From contig NZ_JAASQN010000001.1 in NCBI RefSeq assembly GCF_011762125.1, forward strand, positions 992,001 to 1,056,000: DNA of 64,000 bases, written 5' to 3'. Origin of the DNA: Sphingopyxis panaciterrae (GTDB taxonomy: Bacteria > Pseudomonadota > Alphaproteobacteria > Sphingomonadales > Sphingomonadaceae). Shown here piece by piece: positions 1-8,999 of the stretch (the stretch's first letter is position 1; each line of letters begins with the position of its first letter). Both the position numbers and the translations under genes were made by a program. Under the pieces are notes generated by a model that worked only from the letters and a program-made list of their open reading frames with translations, made no database searches and was not told the DNA's origin.

Positions 1-945
1 ACCGGCGGCTCGATCCGCCAGCCTGCGGCCTTCACCGGCATTTCGGGGATCAAGCCGACCTATGGCCGCTGCTCGCGCTGGGGCATCGTGGCGTTCGCAA
101 GCTCGCTCGATCAGGCGGGTCCGATGGCGCGCGACGTGCGCGACTGCGCGATCATGCTCGAGAATATGGCGGGTTTCGATCCAAAGGACGCGACGAGCCT
201 GAATATGGCCGTTCCGAATTGGGAAGCGGCTTTGTCGAGCGACCTCAAGGGCAAGACGGTCGGTATTCCCAAGGAATATCGATTGGAAGGCATCGATCCC
301 GACATCGACGCGATGTGGGATGCGGGCATCGCGATGCTGAAGGATGCGGGGGCCGAGGTCGTCGAGATCAGCCTGCCGCACACCAAATATGCGCTGCCGG
401 CCTATTATATCATCGCCCCCGCCGAAGCATCGTCGAACCTCGCGCGCTATGACGGCGTACGCTACGGCCTCCGCGACCTGCCCGAAAAGGCGGGGTTGCA
501 GGACATGTACGCCGCGACACGCGCCGACGGCTTCGGACCCGAAGTCAAGCGGCGCATCATGATCGGCACCTATGTGCTGTCGGCGGGCTTCTATGATGCC
601 TATTATACGCAGGCGCAGAAGGTGCGGACGCTGATCGCGCGCGATTTCGAGGCTGCGTTTGGCGTTTGCGACGTGATTCTCGCTCCGACCGCGCCGTCGG
701 CGGCTTTCGGGCTGGGCGAAAAGACTGCCGATCCGCTGTCGATGTATCTCAACGACGTGTTCGCGGTGCCTGCGAGCCTCGCGGGCCTGCCCGCGATGTC
801 GGTCCCCGCAGCGCTGAACCGCGAAGGGCTGCCGCTAGGCTTGCAGATCATCGGCAAGGCGTTTGACGAGCAGGGCGTACTGAACGCGGGGCTGGCTATT
901 GAAGAGCGGGCGGGCTTCAACGCTCGCGCCGAAAAGTGGTGGTAA
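1..945 (+). CDS. gatA: Aspartyl/glutamyl-tRNA amidotransferase subunit A, 5'-truncated by window edge
   Basis: Amidase subunit of GatCAB, which converts misacylated Glu-tRNA(Gln) and Asp-tRNA(Asn) to the amide forms using glutamine. The reading frame is open from base 1 and begins inside the amidase signature: [10 protein letters not shown] carries the expected catalytic serine, followed by GIKPTYGR and SSLDQAGP, both typical of GatA. About 314 residues remain; the N-terminal third, with the catalytic lysine, lies outside the window. The stop codon is one base before the gatB start, so the two are co-transcribed and probably translationally coupled. gatC is expected upstream. Confidence 0.97.
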   Translation, partial: TGGSIRQPAAFTGISGIKPTYGRCSRWGIVAFASSLDQAGPMARDVRDCAIMLENMAGFDPKDATSLNMAVPNWEAALSSDLKGKTVGIPKEYRLEGIDPDIDAMWDAGIAMLKDAGAEVVEISLPHTKYALPAYYIIAPAEASSNLARYDGVRYGLRDLPEKAGLQDMYAATRADGFGPEVKRRIMIGTYVLSAGFYDAYYTQAQKVRTLIARDFEAAFGVCDVILAPTAPSAAFGLGEKTADPLSMYLNDVFAVPASLAGLPAMSVPAALNREGLPLGLQIIGKAFDEQGVLNAGLAIEERAGFNARAEKWW

Positions 946-946
946 G

Positions 947-2413
947 ATGAGCGATTATCGCATCAAGGGCGAAACCGGCGAGTGGGAGGTCGTGATCGGC
1001 CTGGAAGTCCATGCGCAGGTCACCTCCAACGCCAAGCTGTTCTCGGGCGCCGCGACGGCGTTCGGGGCGGAACCCAATACGCAGGTGTCGCTGGTCGACG
1101 CCGCGATGCCCGGCATGCTGCCGGTGCCGAATCGCGAGTGTATCCGCCAGGCGGTGCGCACCGGCATGGCGATCGAGGCGCAGATCAACAAATACTCGCG
1201 GTTCGACCGCAAAAATTATTTCTATGCCGATCTGCCGCAGGGTTACCAGATTTCACAGCTTTATCATCCGATTGTCGGTGAAGGTTCGCTGACGATCGAG
1301 GCTGATGAAAAGGCCGGACTGCCCGAAGCGAAGCGCATCGGGGTCGAGCGCATCCATGTCGAGCAGGACGCGGGCAAGCTGATGCATGACCAGCACCCGT
1401 CGATGTCGTACGTTGACCTCAACCGGTCGGGCGTCGCGCTGATGGAGATCGTCTCGCGCCCCGACATGCGCTCGCCCGCCGAAGCTGGTGCGTATGTGCG
1501 CAAGCTACGCTCGATCCTGCGCTATGTCGGCTCATGCGACGGCAATATGGAAGAAGGCTCGATGCGCGCCGACGTGAACGTGTCGGTGCGCAAGCCGGGC
1601 GACGAATTCGGGACGCGCACCGAGACGAAGAACGTCAATTCGGTGCGTTTCGTGATGGCGGTGATCGAGGGCGAGGCCAAGCGTCAGGTCGAACTGATTG
1701 AAAGCGGCGGCACGGTGGTGCAGGAAACGCGGCTTTATGATCCGGATCGTAACGAGACGCGATCGATGCGGTCGAAGGAAGATGCGCATGATTACCGCTA
1801 CTTCCCCGATCCTGATTTGCTGCCGCTCATCCTCGACGATGATTTTCTGGCCGAATGCCGGACGTCCTTGCCCGAACTGCCCGACGCCAAGCGCGCGCGC
1901 TATCTGGCGGCCGGAATTTCGCCCTACAACGCCGACGTGCTGACCGCCGAGGTCGAGGCCGCGCTGTGGTTCGACACGCTGCTCGAAGCGGGCGCGAAGC
2001 CCGCTCCCGCGGCAAACTGGGTGACCAGCGAGTTGTTCGGCGCACTCAACCGCATGGGCCGCGACCTGTCGGATTCGCCGGTCAGTCCTGCGGAGGCAGC
2101 CGAACTGCTCGGCCTCGTCGCCGACGGCACGATTTCGGGGACAATCGCGAAGGCGGTGTTCGAGAAGATGCTCGAAAGCGGCGATGCTGCGGGCGTGATC
2201 GTCGAGCGCGATGGCCTCAAGCAGACGAGCGACACCGGCGCCATCGAGGCCGAGATCGCGAAGATCCTGACCGCCAATGCCGACAAGGTCGAACAGTATA
2301 AGGGCGGCAAGGAAGCCTTGTTCGGCTTCTTCGTTGGGCAGACGATGAAGGCGATGCAGGGCAAGGCGAACCCGCAGGTCGTCAACGAACTGCTGAAAAA
2401 GACGCTCGGCTGA
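947..2413 (+). CDS. gatB: Aspartyl/glutamyl-tRNA amidotransferase subunit B
   Basis: Subunit B of GatCAB, which binds the misacylated tRNA and carries the ATP-dependent activation site. The 488-residue product has normal family length. It opens with [12 protein letters not shown], contains the signature region [20 protein letters not shown] and the segment [13 protein letters not shown], and ends with the YqeY-like helical tail. I chose the ATG one base after the gatA stop; an upstream in-frame start would lie inside gatA and add residues unlike the family. Confidence 0.97.
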   Translation: MSDYRIKGETGEWEVVIGLEVHAQVTSNAKLFSGAATAFGAEPNTQVSLVDAAMPGMLPVPNRECIRQAVRTGMAIEAQINKYSRFDRKNYFYADLPQGYQISQLYHPIVGEGSLTIEADEKAGLPEAKRIGVERIHVEQDAGKLMHDQHPSMSYVDLNRSGVALMEIVSRPDMRSPAEAGAYVRKLRSILRYVGSCDGNMEEGSMRADVNVSVRKPGDEFGTRTETKNVNSVRFVMAVIEGEAKRQVELIESGGTVVQETRLYDPDRNETRSMRSKEDAHDYRYFPDPDLLPLILDDDFLAECRTSLPELPDAKRARYLAAGISPYNADVLTAEVEAALWFDTLLEAGAKPAPAANWVTSELFGALNRMGRDLSDSPVSPAEAAELLGLVADGTISGTIAKAVFEKMLESGDAAGVIVERDGLKQTSDTGAIEAEIAKILTANADKVEQYKGGKEALFGFFVGQTMKAMQGKANPQVVNELLKKTLG

Positions 2414-2502
2414 TTGCCAAGTGATGCAGTTCACAGCGAATTCAGCTACTTCGCTGTCATAGGCATGGACGTTGGTCCAGGATGATGACGAAGGATGGAA
2501 TG

Positions 2503-2985
2503 ATGAAGCGGATGATGGTTTCGGTCGGCGGCGCGGTTACGCTAATCTTGGGTGCTACGGCGAGCGTCGCGGGCGCGCCCGCGGTGAACGAAGGTTACGA
2601 CTGGACGATGCGCGTCAACGAAGAGGAACGCGCGCAGAGCGCGATCCTCGCCTATGAAGTCACCGACACCGATGACCAGCCGCTGGCTTTTTCGTGCGAA
2701 GAGGGCGGCAACCGCATCTTCGCGAGCATTTCGGGAAATTCGCCCGATCTGACCGCAATCGACCTGGCGTCGGGTGACCAGAAGCTGCGGTTGACGGGGA
2801 CCACCGATGCCGAAGAGATTCCCTATTTCTCGTCGGAGGAAATCGCCGGCGGCTCGCCCTTCATCCGCGCCTTTGCCGCCAACGGCTGGCTGCGCATGAC
2901 TGCCGACGGCGCGACCGTCGACATGGCGGCGACGCCCGGCGGCAAGCAGGCGATCACGCGCTTTGTTACATTCTGCGCGGGCTGA
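2503..2985 (+). CDS. Putative exported protein of unknown function
   Basis: I do not recognise the family. The ~160-residue product starts with a basic Met-rich stretch and a hydrophobic segment ending in ASVAGA, a good signal peptide, so the protein is probably periplasmic. The mature part is acidic and looks beta-rich, with two widely spaced cysteines (FSCEEG and the C-terminal TFCAG) that could form a disulfide. Several ATGs are clustered; I chose the one preceded by AAGGA at a normal distance. It follows gatB by about 90 bases and may be a separate unit. Confidence 0.7.
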   Translation: MKRMMVSVGGAVTLILGATASVAGAPAVNEGYDWTMRVNEEERAQSAILAYEVTDTDDQPLAFSCEEGGNRIFASISGNSPDLTAIDLASGDQKLRLTGTTDAEEIPYFSSEEIAGGSPFIRAFAANGWLRMTADGATVDMAATPGGKQAITRFVTFCAG

Positions 2986-3038
2986 CGCGGCGCAGTAAGA
3001 CAATCCGGGCCCGGCCGTTCCCGGCCATTATCGAGGCG

Positions 3039-3236
3039 TCAGACCTGTTGCGGCGGGACTTCGTCCGGGCCGCGGCCGGGCTGATCGATATCACCGCCGC
3101 CGGGGCTGCCCGGGACTTCCTGCGGCTGGCCGGCGGGGTCTTCGAGCGGGGTCGGCTGCACCGGCTGTTCGGGCGGCGCCTGGGGTTCGATCGTGTCGGG
3201 CTTCGGTTTGGGAAGCGGGTCGGGGGCACTGGCCAT
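3039..3236 (-). CDS. Small proline-rich hypothetical protein
   Basis: Product of 65 residues, very rich in Pro, Gln, Glu and Asp, with no predicted fold; it looks intrinsically disordered. A textbook ribosome-binding site (AAGGAGAGTGACA before the ATG) supports translation and fixes the start. It is convergent with the preceding exported-protein gene and divergent from tRNA-Leu. A small MASGG... proline-rich protein near 15.1 kb has a similar character, but I cannot show homology. Confidence 0.6.
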   Translation of the reverse strand: MASAPDPLPKPKPDTIEPQAPPEQPVQPTPLEDPAGQPQEVPGSPGGGDIDQPGRGPDEVPPQQV

Positions 3237-3404
3237 TGTCACTCTCCTTGCGTTAAGCAACGAACGGGCGCGGCGCATGTTCCGGCGGCGGATTATCGGG
3301 GCTTTGTGCCCTTGCCCTTGGCCACGTGTCTGCTATAGCCCCGCGCGGCCCGCACGGGCGTGCGCGGCAGCGCGCGATTTCGTGCACCCCGGCCGAAAGC
3401 TCCT

Positions 3405-3491
3405 GCGGGCGTGGCGGAATTGGTAGACGCGCTGGTTTTAGGTACCAGTATCGCAAGATGTGGGGGTTCGAGTCCCTTCGCCCGCACCAAT
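3405..3491 (+). tRNA. tRNA-Leu (anticodon TAG)
   Basis: Complete cloverleaf with an encoded CCA end. The acceptor stem GCGGGCG pairs with CGCCCGC. The anticodon stem CTGGT/ACCAG encloses TTTAGGT, giving anticodon TAG. There is a long variable arm as expected for tRNA-Leu, and a T-arm with GGTTCGAGTCC. Length is 87 with CCA. Confidence 0.97.
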
Positions 3492-3577
3492 CTGTAGCGC
3501 AGGCCGGGAACAGGGGAATTCCGCCATATCGGCTGGGTTCTCGATACGAGATTTTGAGCAAGGATAAGACCAAGGCA

Positions 3578-5188
3578 ATGAAGACCGTCGAAACGCTGAA
3601 CGAAGGCCTGAAGCGCGAATATAGCCTGACCATCGCCGCCAAGGATATCGACGCGCGCGTCGATGACGAAGTGAAGAGCATTGCGCCGACCGTGCGGATG
3701 CCCGGCTTTCGTCCCGGCAAGGTGCCGCCGAACCTGATCCGCAAGATGCACGGCGAAGCATTGTCGGCCGACGCGCTGAACAAGGCGATCGACGCCAGCG
3801 TGCGCGACCTGATGGCGAAGGAAAAGCTTCGCCCCGCGTTGCAGCCCGCGGTGACGCTCGCCGATGGCTATGAGCGCGGCAAGGACGCCGAACTGACCGT
3901 CGCACTGGAAGTGCTGCCCGAGATCGAGACCCCGTCGATCGACGGGCTGAAGCTCGAACGGCTGACCGTTCCGGCCGACGACAAGGCGGTAATGGCGAAG
4001 ATCGAGGAATTCGCCGCGCAGATGAAGCGCTTCGAAGAGGCGCCGAAGACCAAGAAGGCAGCCGAGGGCGACCAGGTCATCATCGATTTCGCCGGCAGCG
4101 TCGACGGCGTCGCCTTCGACGGCGGCACGGGCGAGGACATGGCGGTCGAAATCGGCTCTGGCCAGCTGATCCCGGGCTTCGAAGACCAGCTGGTCGGCGT
4201 CAAGGCCGGCGACGAAAAGACGCTGAAGGTGACCTTCCCCGACGAATATCCGGTCGAGAATCTGAAGGGCCAGCCCGCCGAATTCGCCGTCAAGGTGAAG
4301 GAAGTGAAGATCCCGGCCGCGTCGAAGATCGACGACGAGTTCGCCAAGTCGCTCGGCCTCGAAAGCCTCGACAAGCTGAAAGAGCTGATGAAGGATCAGG
4401 TCGAGCAGGAACTGAACGGCCTGACGCGCACCTATATGAAGCGCAAGCTGCTCGACCAGCTCGCCGCCGCGCACGACTTCGACGTGCCGCCGACGATGGT
4501 CGAGGCCGAATTCAACCAGATCTGGCAGCAGCTCGAGCATGAAGTCAGCCACGAGGAAGATCCCGAAGCGGCGAAGGCCGAACTCGAGAACGACCGCGAC
4601 GATTATCGTTCGATCGCGGTGCGCCGCGTTCGCCTCGGCCTGCTTCTGTCCGAAATCGGCCAGGCGCATGGCGTGCAGGTCTCGAACCAGGAAATGCAGC
4701 GCCTGGTCATGCAGGCGGCGCAGCAGTATCGCCCCGAAGATCGCGGCCGCTTCATGGACTATGTCCAGCAGGATGCGCTCGCCGCCGCGCAGCTCCGCGC
4801 CCCGCTCTATGAAGACAAGGTCGTCGACTTCCTGTTCGAAAAAGCCGAGATCACCGACCGCGAAGTGACGCGCGAAGAGATTGAAGCGGCGATCGAAGCC
4901 GATGACGACGGCCATGTGCATGGCCCGGGTTGCGGCCACGACCATGACCACGACCATAAGCCCGCCAAGAAGGCGGCAGCGAAAAAGCCCGCCGCCAAGA
5001 AGGAAGCGGTGAAGGAAGAAGCCGCCGAGGCTGCCCCTGCCAAGAAGGCTCCGGCGAAGAAGGCCGAAGCGGCCCCCGCCAAGGCGGAGGAAAAGCCCGC
5101 GGCCAAGAAGGCTGCGGCCCCGAAGGCGGCTGAAGAAAAGCCGGCTGAGAAGAAGGCTCCGGCGAAGAAGGCAGCTGCGAAGAAATAA
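3578..5188 (+). CDS. tig: Trigger factor with extended low-complexity C-terminus
   Basis: Ribosome-associated chaperone and peptidyl-prolyl isomerase acting on nascent chains. The ribosome-docking signature GFRPGKVPP lies near residues 43-51, an FKBP-type domain follows at about 160-245 (GDQVIIDFAG to the EFAVKVKEVK strand), then the helical C-domain. The start is the ATG before KTVETLNEGL, which matches the family N-terminus. The product is 536 residues against ~430 in E. coli. The surplus is a tail of about 95 residues: first a His/Asp cluster (HGPGCGHDHDHDHK), then Ala/Lys/Pro/Glu repeats like histone H1 tails. Confidence 0.95.
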   Translation: MKTVETLNEGLKREYSLTIAAKDIDARVDDEVKSIAPTVRMPGFRPGKVPPNLIRKMHGEALSADALNKAIDASVRDLMAKEKLRPALQPAVTLADGYERGKDAELTVALEVLPEIETPSIDGLKLERLTVPADDKAVMAKIEEFAAQMKRFEEAPKTKKAAEGDQVIIDFAGSVDGVAFDGGTGEDMAVEIGSGQLIPGFEDQLVGVKAGDEKTLKVTFPDEYPVENLKGQPAEFAVKVKEVKIPAASKIDDEFAKSLGLESLDKLKELMKDQVEQELNGLTRTYMKRKLLDQLAAAHDFDVPPTMVEAEFNQIWQQLEHEVSHEEDPEAAKAELENDRDDYRSIAVRRVRLGLLLSEIGQAHGVQVSNQEMQRLVMQAAQQYRPEDRGRFMDYVQQDALAAAQLRAPLYEDKVVDFLFEKAEITDREVTREEIEAAIEADDDGHVHGPGCGHDHDHDHKPAKKAAAKKPAAKKEAVKEEAAEAAPAKKAPAKKAEAAPAKAEEKPAAKKAAAPKAAEEKPAEKKAPAKKAAAKK

Positions 5189-5212
5189 GTTTCGCGCTGA
5201 AGAGATCAGGAA

Positions 5213-5248
5213 AGGCCGGGTGGAGGAATTCGCCCGGCCTTTTTCTTT
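5213..5248 (+). terminator. Rho-independent terminator of tig
   Basis: Perfect 8-bp stem AGGCCGGG/CCCGGCCT followed directly by TTTTTCTTT, about 25 bases after the trigger-factor stop codon. Confidence 0.9.
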
Positions 5249-5346
5249 GGGGCGAATAGAAGGGCTGTTTGACGTCGGCATTGGGGTGGGGAGCGGCCGG
5301 TCGCTAACCATCCATAACCGTCGCCCCCGCGAACGAGTGAAGGGTC

Positions 5347-5392
5347 GAATGGTCCCCCGGACCATTCTTGGACATGCCGGGGGCATGTCCAA
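5347..5392. repeat. Two adjacent perfect hairpins
   Basis: GAATGGTCC-CCC-GGACCATTC (9-bp stem, 3-base loop) is immediately followed by TTGGACATGCC-GGG-GGCATGTCCAA (11-bp stem, 3-base loop). Both are perfect inverted repeats with complementary loop sequences (CCC and GGG), inside a gene-free stretch between tig and the GNAT gene. No U-run follows, so a simple terminator is unlikely. Confidence 0.7.
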
Positions 5393-5419
5393 CCCTTAAC
5401 TGGCCGCAATCGGCCGAGC

Positions 5420-5625
5420 GCAAGGTTGCCAGCGGCCCCCGCCTTCGCGGGGGCGACGGTTATTTAGCTAGCGTCCGCAATCGGCCGCTTTCTGCCCAAG
5501 ACTTCGTCATCCGCGGAGGAGACCCGTGGCTCTTCCGCCTTGACCCGGGATCCCGCTTTTTGAGGCACGAGCAGTTTTCGACGTCCAGCGGGACCCCGGA
5601 TGAAGTCCGGGGTGACAAGCTAGGA
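5420..5625. repeat. REP-like intergenic palindromes
   Basis: Gene-free stretch holding short GC-rich palindromes of the type scattered between alphaproteobacterial genes. One is CCCCCGC-CTTC-GCGGGGG followed by CGACGGTTAT; another is CCCCGGA-TGAAG-TCCGGGG followed by TGAC. The first has a near copy after the ferredoxin gene (about 7.84 kb), which supports a dispersed repeat family. Confidence 0.65.
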
Positions 5626-5671
5626 AAAGGTCCGCAACGGGCCGCAGCCCGCCGCTCGCCGTTGCCGGAGC

Positions 5672-6259
5672 CTAAAGCGCCCGCGTCCAATATTGCAGTT
5701 GGTGCCGCTCCTCGCCGGTGCCCCCAACGGTTTTCCAATCGAACCACGCCGTCACGTCTTCCAGCGGCGCATAGCCGCGGCCGCGCCAGAAGGCGTCGAG
5801 CGGGCGATAGCCGGCCGGGCGTTCGGGATGATCGGCAGCGCGGATGACGCTGCAAAAGGCGGCATGCGAAGCGCCATGTGCGCGCGCCTGCGCCTCGCGA
5901 TGGTCGAAGAAGGCATGACCGACGCCTTGCCCGCGATACCCACCGAGCAGTACCGATTCGCCGAAGTAGAAGGTACGCGCGATATCGAAGCCCGCGGCGG
6001 CGAGCGGTTCCTGCCACGCGGCGTCCTGTGCGGCCAGCGGCGCCGCGGTGGCGGCACCGACGATATCGGTGCCGTCGCGCGCGACCACGACGACCGCGCC
6101 TGCCGCCGCCGCGAAATCGGCGAGATAACTGGCCTCATAGGCCGCATCGCCGTCATAGATATAGGGAAAGTCGCGAAATACCGCGATGCGCAGCCGGGCG
6201 AGGGCAGGGATGACATCGGCCAGCCCTGCGCCCGTCACCGGTGCAACTTTTATCGTCAC
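5672..6259 (-). CDS. GNAT family N-acetyltransferase
   Basis: Product of 195 residues with a GNAT fold signature. A central beta strand is followed by the acetyl-CoA binding loop ESVLLGGYRGQGVGHAF, matching the R/Q-x-x-G-x-G/A motif, and there is a C-terminal hydrophobic strand. The substrate is unknown. It starts with GTG, overlapping the stop of the upstream SnoaL-like gene by four bases (GTGA), so the two form a translationally coupled pair. Confidence 0.85.
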   Translation of the reverse strand: MTIKVAPVTGAGLADVIPALARLRIAVFRDFPYIYDGDAAYEASYLADFAAAAGAVVVVARDGTDIVGAATAAPLAAQDAAWQEPLAAAGFDIARTFYFGESVLLGGYRGQGVGHAFFDHREAQARAHGASHAAFCSVIRAADHPERPAGYRPLDAFWRGRGYAPLEDVTAWFDWKTVGGTGEERHQLQYWTRAL

Positions 6260-6657
6260 GCGCCGACCTGCCGCATCCAGTCGGTCAGGTTGTAATAAGT
6301 GGTGACGCGGTCGATCAGCCCCTCGGCATTGACCGACAGAAAGGCACCGCCGGGGAGGCGATAGCTTTGCCCGTTCGCTTCGGGAAGCCCTTCGTCGGTC
6401 GCCAGATAGGTGCCGTTGACGATGAATTCGGCGGCGGCGCGATCACCCTCGGCGAAAATCACCATGCCGGTCAGCTCTTCGCGATAGCATTTCGTCATAT
6501 GGGCGTTGAATTCGCGGAACAGCGGCTTGCCGTGGCGCGGGTCGCCCTGGTTGACGTCGTGGCGAACGTCATCGGCGAGGCAGGCGAGCATCGCTTCGCT
6601 GTCGCCGGCATTGAAAGCGGCATAATAGGTGGTGACGATGTCGCGGGTCGTGGTCAT
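6256..6657 (-). CDS. SnoaL-like / ketosteroid-isomerase-related protein
   Basis: Product of 133 residues with the NTF2-like pattern: an N-terminal helix (IVTTYYAAFNAGDSEAML), then CLADDVRHDVN and a strand-rich C-terminal half ending YYNLTDWMRQV. Families of this fold are small enzymes or binding proteins; no specific substrate can be read. The start is the ATG before TTTRDIV; the longer frame adds residues unlike the family. First gene of a two-gene unit with the GNAT gene. Confidence 0.8.
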   Translation of the reverse strand: MTTTRDIVTTYYAAFNAGDSEAMLACLADDVRHDVNQGDPRHGKPLFREFNAHMTKCYREELTGMVIFAEGDRAAAEFIVNGTYLATDEGLPEANGQSYRLPGGAFLSVNAEGLIDRVTTYYNLTDWMRQVGA

Positions 6658-6740
6658 GAAGGCCTCATCAACTGGAATTGCGCAATCCCGATTGGCGCTT
6701 CGCACCATTCCCCGCAATATAGAAATAGCAGGGCTCAGCC

Positions 6741-7358
6741 TTAGATCACGTCCATATTGTAACAGTGCCAGCTGAAGATCGCCGCGGCGCCGCGGTGCGG
6801 GCGCCAGGCTTCGCCGAGTTCGCGCACCTGTTTCTCGCTTGGCCGTGCTTCAAGCTGCAATATACGCCCGACCGCTTCCTGGACCGCGAGGTCGCCCGCA
6901 GGCCAGATGTCGGGGCGTCCTTCGGCAAAGAGAAGATAGATTTCGGCCGACCAGCGCCCGATGCCCTTGACCTTGGTCAGCAGTGCGATCGCTTCTTCGT
7001 CATCGGCAGGCAGCGCGTCGAACTGCAACTCTCCGGCGAGGATGAGCTGGGCGAGGCTTTTCGCATAGCCCTGTTTCTGGCCCGACAGGCCGCAGGCGCG
7101 TAGCGCGTCGAAATCGGCGGCGGCAACCGCTTCGGCGGGACAGCCTTCACCGAATCCCGCTTCGAGCTTGTTCCAGATCGAATTGGCGGCGGCGACGCTG
7201 ACCTGCTGGCCGACGATGGTACGCAAAAGCGTGGGGTAGCCGGGCGCGCGGATGCGCGGCTCGGGATAGCCCGCGTGGCCGAGCGCGCGCGCGAAATTGG
7301 CATCGAGCGCCGCGAGCGCGTCGATTCCGGCATTCAGCTGCTGCTGGCCCAGGCCCAT
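6741..7358 (-). CDS. DNA-3-methyladenine glycosylase II (AlkA-type, HhH-GPD)
   Basis: Base-excision repair glycosylase that removes alkylated purines. The 205-residue product carries the helix-hairpin-helix segment [19 protein letters not shown], followed by the conserved Pro-Ala-Gly-Asp (WPAGDLAVQ) whose Asp is the catalytic residue. The length fits the short AlkA class without the N-terminal domain of E. coli AlkA. Start ATG lies about 20 bases after a small AT-rich leader, divergent from the ferredoxin gene. Confidence 0.9.
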   Translation of the reverse strand: MGLGQQQLNAGIDALAALDANFARALGHAGYPEPRIRAPGYPTLLRTIVGQQVSVAAANSIWNKLEAGFGEGCPAEAVAAADFDALRACGLSGQKQGYAKSLAQLILAGELQFDALPADDEEAIALLTKVKGIGRWSAEIYLLFAEGRPDIWPAGDLAVQEAVGRILQLEARPSEKQVRELGEAWRPHRGAAAIFSWHCYNMDVI

Positions 7359-7459
7359 CGTATATTCTCCTTTTGTTCCCGGTCATCGCTCTAGCAGCGC
7401 TTGATTTGCCGCGCAACGCGCGACATAGGCCAAGCGAATCTAATGATATGGGGATGCAC

Positions 7460-7777
7460 ATGGCCAAGCTGATTGTGGTGACGCGTGACGGGACCGAGCA
7501 TGAGATCGAAGGCGACACCAGCCTGACCGTGATGGAAAATATCCGCGATGCCGGTTTCGACGAACTGCTCGCGCTGTGCGGCGGCTGTTGCTCGTGCGCG
7601 ACATGCCATGTCCATGTCGAGGCGGGTGCGACCGACCGGCTGCCCGCGATGAGCGAGGACGAGAACGACCTGCTCGATTCGACCACCGATCGCAGCGATG
7701 CGTCGCGCCTGTCGTGCCAGCTGCCCTTCACCGACGCCCTCGACGGGCTGAAGGTGCGAATTGCGGCAGAGGATTGA
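7460..7777 (+). CDS. [2Fe-2S] ferredoxin (adrenodoxin/ISC type)
   Basis: Small electron carrier of 105 residues. The cluster ligands are visible as the Cys-rich loop [15 protein letters not shown] (C-x5-C-x2-C spacing among several cysteines) and the distal [15 protein letters not shown] and LPAMSEDE are typical of the acidic interaction surface of adrenodoxin-like ferredoxins. Three in-frame ATGs lie close together; I chose the third because GGGGAT precedes it at a normal distance and MAKLIVV is the usual beginning. Confidence 0.92.
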   Translation: MAKLIVVTRDGTEHEIEGDTSLTVMENIRDAGFDELLALCGGCCSCATCHVHVEAGATDRLPAMSEDENDLLDSTTDRSDASRLSCQLPFTDALDGLKVRIAAED

Positions 7778-7783
7778 CTATTC

Positions 7784-7862
7784 GTCATCCCGGCGGAGGC
7801 CGGGATCTCGACATTTTGTTATGGCGCAAAGTTGAGCCCCCGGCCTTCGCCGGGGCGACGGT
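7784..7862. repeat. REP-like palindrome pair
   Basis: Between ferredoxin and rlmB. TCATCCCGGCGGAGGCCGGGATC and CCCCGGC-CTTC-GCCGGGG-CGACGGTTGA are two inverted repeats. The second shares its CTTC loop and CGACGGTT flank with the copy after tig. It may act as a bidirectional transcription end for these convergent genes. Confidence 0.65.
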
Positions 7863-7870
7863 TGATGGAA

Positions 7871-8638
7871 TTATGCGCCGGCCGTCGCCACCGCGTAGAG
7901 TGCGATCGCGGCGGCGTTCGAGATATTGAGGCTCTCCATCCGCGGCGAAATCGGCAGCTTCGCCAGCACGTCGCAATGTTCCATCACATTGTGGCGCATC
8001 CCGTCGCCTTCGGAGCCGAGCACCAGTGCGACGCGGCTGCCGTCGAGCGTTTGGGCCAGCGTCGTTTCGGTATCGCCCATCAGCCCGATGCGCCAATATT
8101 GCGCCTCGGCGATCTCTTCGAGCGCGCGCGACAGGTTGACGACGCGCACCCACGGCACGGTTTCGAGCGCGCCGGACGCAGATCGCGCGATCACACCGCT
8201 TTCGGGCGGGCTGTGGCGGTCCTGCGTGATGATCGCGGCGGCGTCGAACGCCGCTGCCGAACGCAGCACCGCGCCGATATTATGCGGGTCGGTGACCTGA
8301 TCGAGGACGATGAGCGGACGCTTGCTGTCCGCATCGACCTCTTCCTGCAACAGATCGCCCAGATAGATGCTTTCGAGCGGGTCGACCTCGATCACCAGCC
8401 CCTGATGCGGCGCGTCGCGCGCGACGAGTCGCGCGAGATCGGTGACCTCGGCATAAGAGATGGGAACGACCGGGGGCAGGTCGAGCTGCGCGAGCGCCTC
8501 GCGCGTGCCCCAGATGCGCTTGACGGTCCGTTCGGGATTGGCGAGCGCGGCCAGAACGGCGTGGCGGCCCCAGAAACGGATCGGCTGGCCGCGCGTGCTC
8601 TGGCCTTGCGGGCGGCGGTGACGGGAAAATTGTCTCAT
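7871..8638 (-). CDS. rlmB: TrmH-family RNA 2'-O-methyltransferase, RlmB-like
   Basis: SPOUT methyltransferase predicted to methylate the 2'-O of a guanosine in 23S rRNA using S-adenosylmethionine. The order is an N-terminal substrate-binding domain (RFWGRHAVLAAL) followed by the catalytic domain with the three SpoU motifs: DQVTDPHNIGAVLRSA, LVLGSEGDGM and SPRMESLNISNA. The C-terminus is short after motif 3, as in the family. Start chosen at MRQFSRH, nine codons inside the longest frame, because AAAGG precedes it. Product is 255 residues. Confidence 0.92.
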   Translation of the reverse strand: MRQFSRHRRPQGQSTRGQPIRFWGRHAVLAALANPERTVKRIWGTREALAQLDLPPVVPISYAEVTDLARLVARDAPHQGLVIEVDPLESIYLGDLLQEEVDADSKRPLIVLDQVTDPHNIGAVLRSAAAFDAAAIITQDRHSPPESGVIARSASGALETVPWVRVVNLSRALEEIAEAQYWRIGLMGDTETTLAQTLDGSRVALVLGSEGDGMRHNVMEHCDVLAKLPISPRMESLNISNAAAIALYAVATAGA

Positions 8639-8717
8639 AGCGCGCGCCTTTCCCATGACTGGCATTGACAGGCAAGCCTCGTTTCGCCATTGGACCGCTT
8701 CCCAAAGCGGACCCCAT

Positions 8718-8803
8718 GGACAGGTGGCCGAGTGGTTAAAGGCAGCAGACTGTAAATCTGCCCGGGTTTCCGTACGCTGGTTCGAATCCAGCCCTGTCCA
8801 CCA
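8718..8803 (+). tRNA. tRNA-Tyr (anticodon GTA)
   Basis: Complete class II tRNA with encoded CCA. The acceptor stem GGACAGG pairs with CCTGTCC, the anticodon arm CAGACTGTAAATCTG gives anticodon GTA, and there is a long variable arm and a T-arm with GGTTCGAATCC. The integrase gene begins about 200 bases downstream in the same direction, so the 3' end of this tRNA is the likely attachment site. Confidence 0.97.
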
Positions 8804-8916
8804 CCCTCTGGTCCGAGGGCATCTCCTAAAATCGCTGGAAGCCGCAGAAAACCTAGGGTATTATCCCTCGGTCGTTCCTCTGCATCTCATCGCAGATCAC
8901 TGCAGCGCAGTGAAAA

Positions 8917-8983
8917 GTGTGGGGAGAATGTGGGGGTAAATTTTTCGACCCCTAAGAATCGGGCTTCCGAGTGTGGGGGTAAA
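8917..8983. promoter_or_regulatory. Direct repeats GTGTGGGG(G)TAAA, candidate integrase arm sites
   Basis: Three imperfect direct copies of a TGTGGGG-type motif lie between tRNA-Tyr and the integrase start: GTGTGGGGAGAA, ATGTGGGGGTAAA and GTGTGGGGGTAAA. Short G-rich direct repeats just upstream of P4-type integrases are typical arm-type binding sites for the integrase N-terminal domain. This is inferred from position and repetition. Confidence 0.5.
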
Positions 8984-8999
8984 AAATTGGGTTAACCCT

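Noticed and set aside
3293..5392. 699-codon open frame on the minus strand, Leu/Arg/Gly-rich
   Set aside because: It is fully antisense to trigger factor and tRNA-Leu, has no known domain, and its composition is that of GC-rich antisense DNA.
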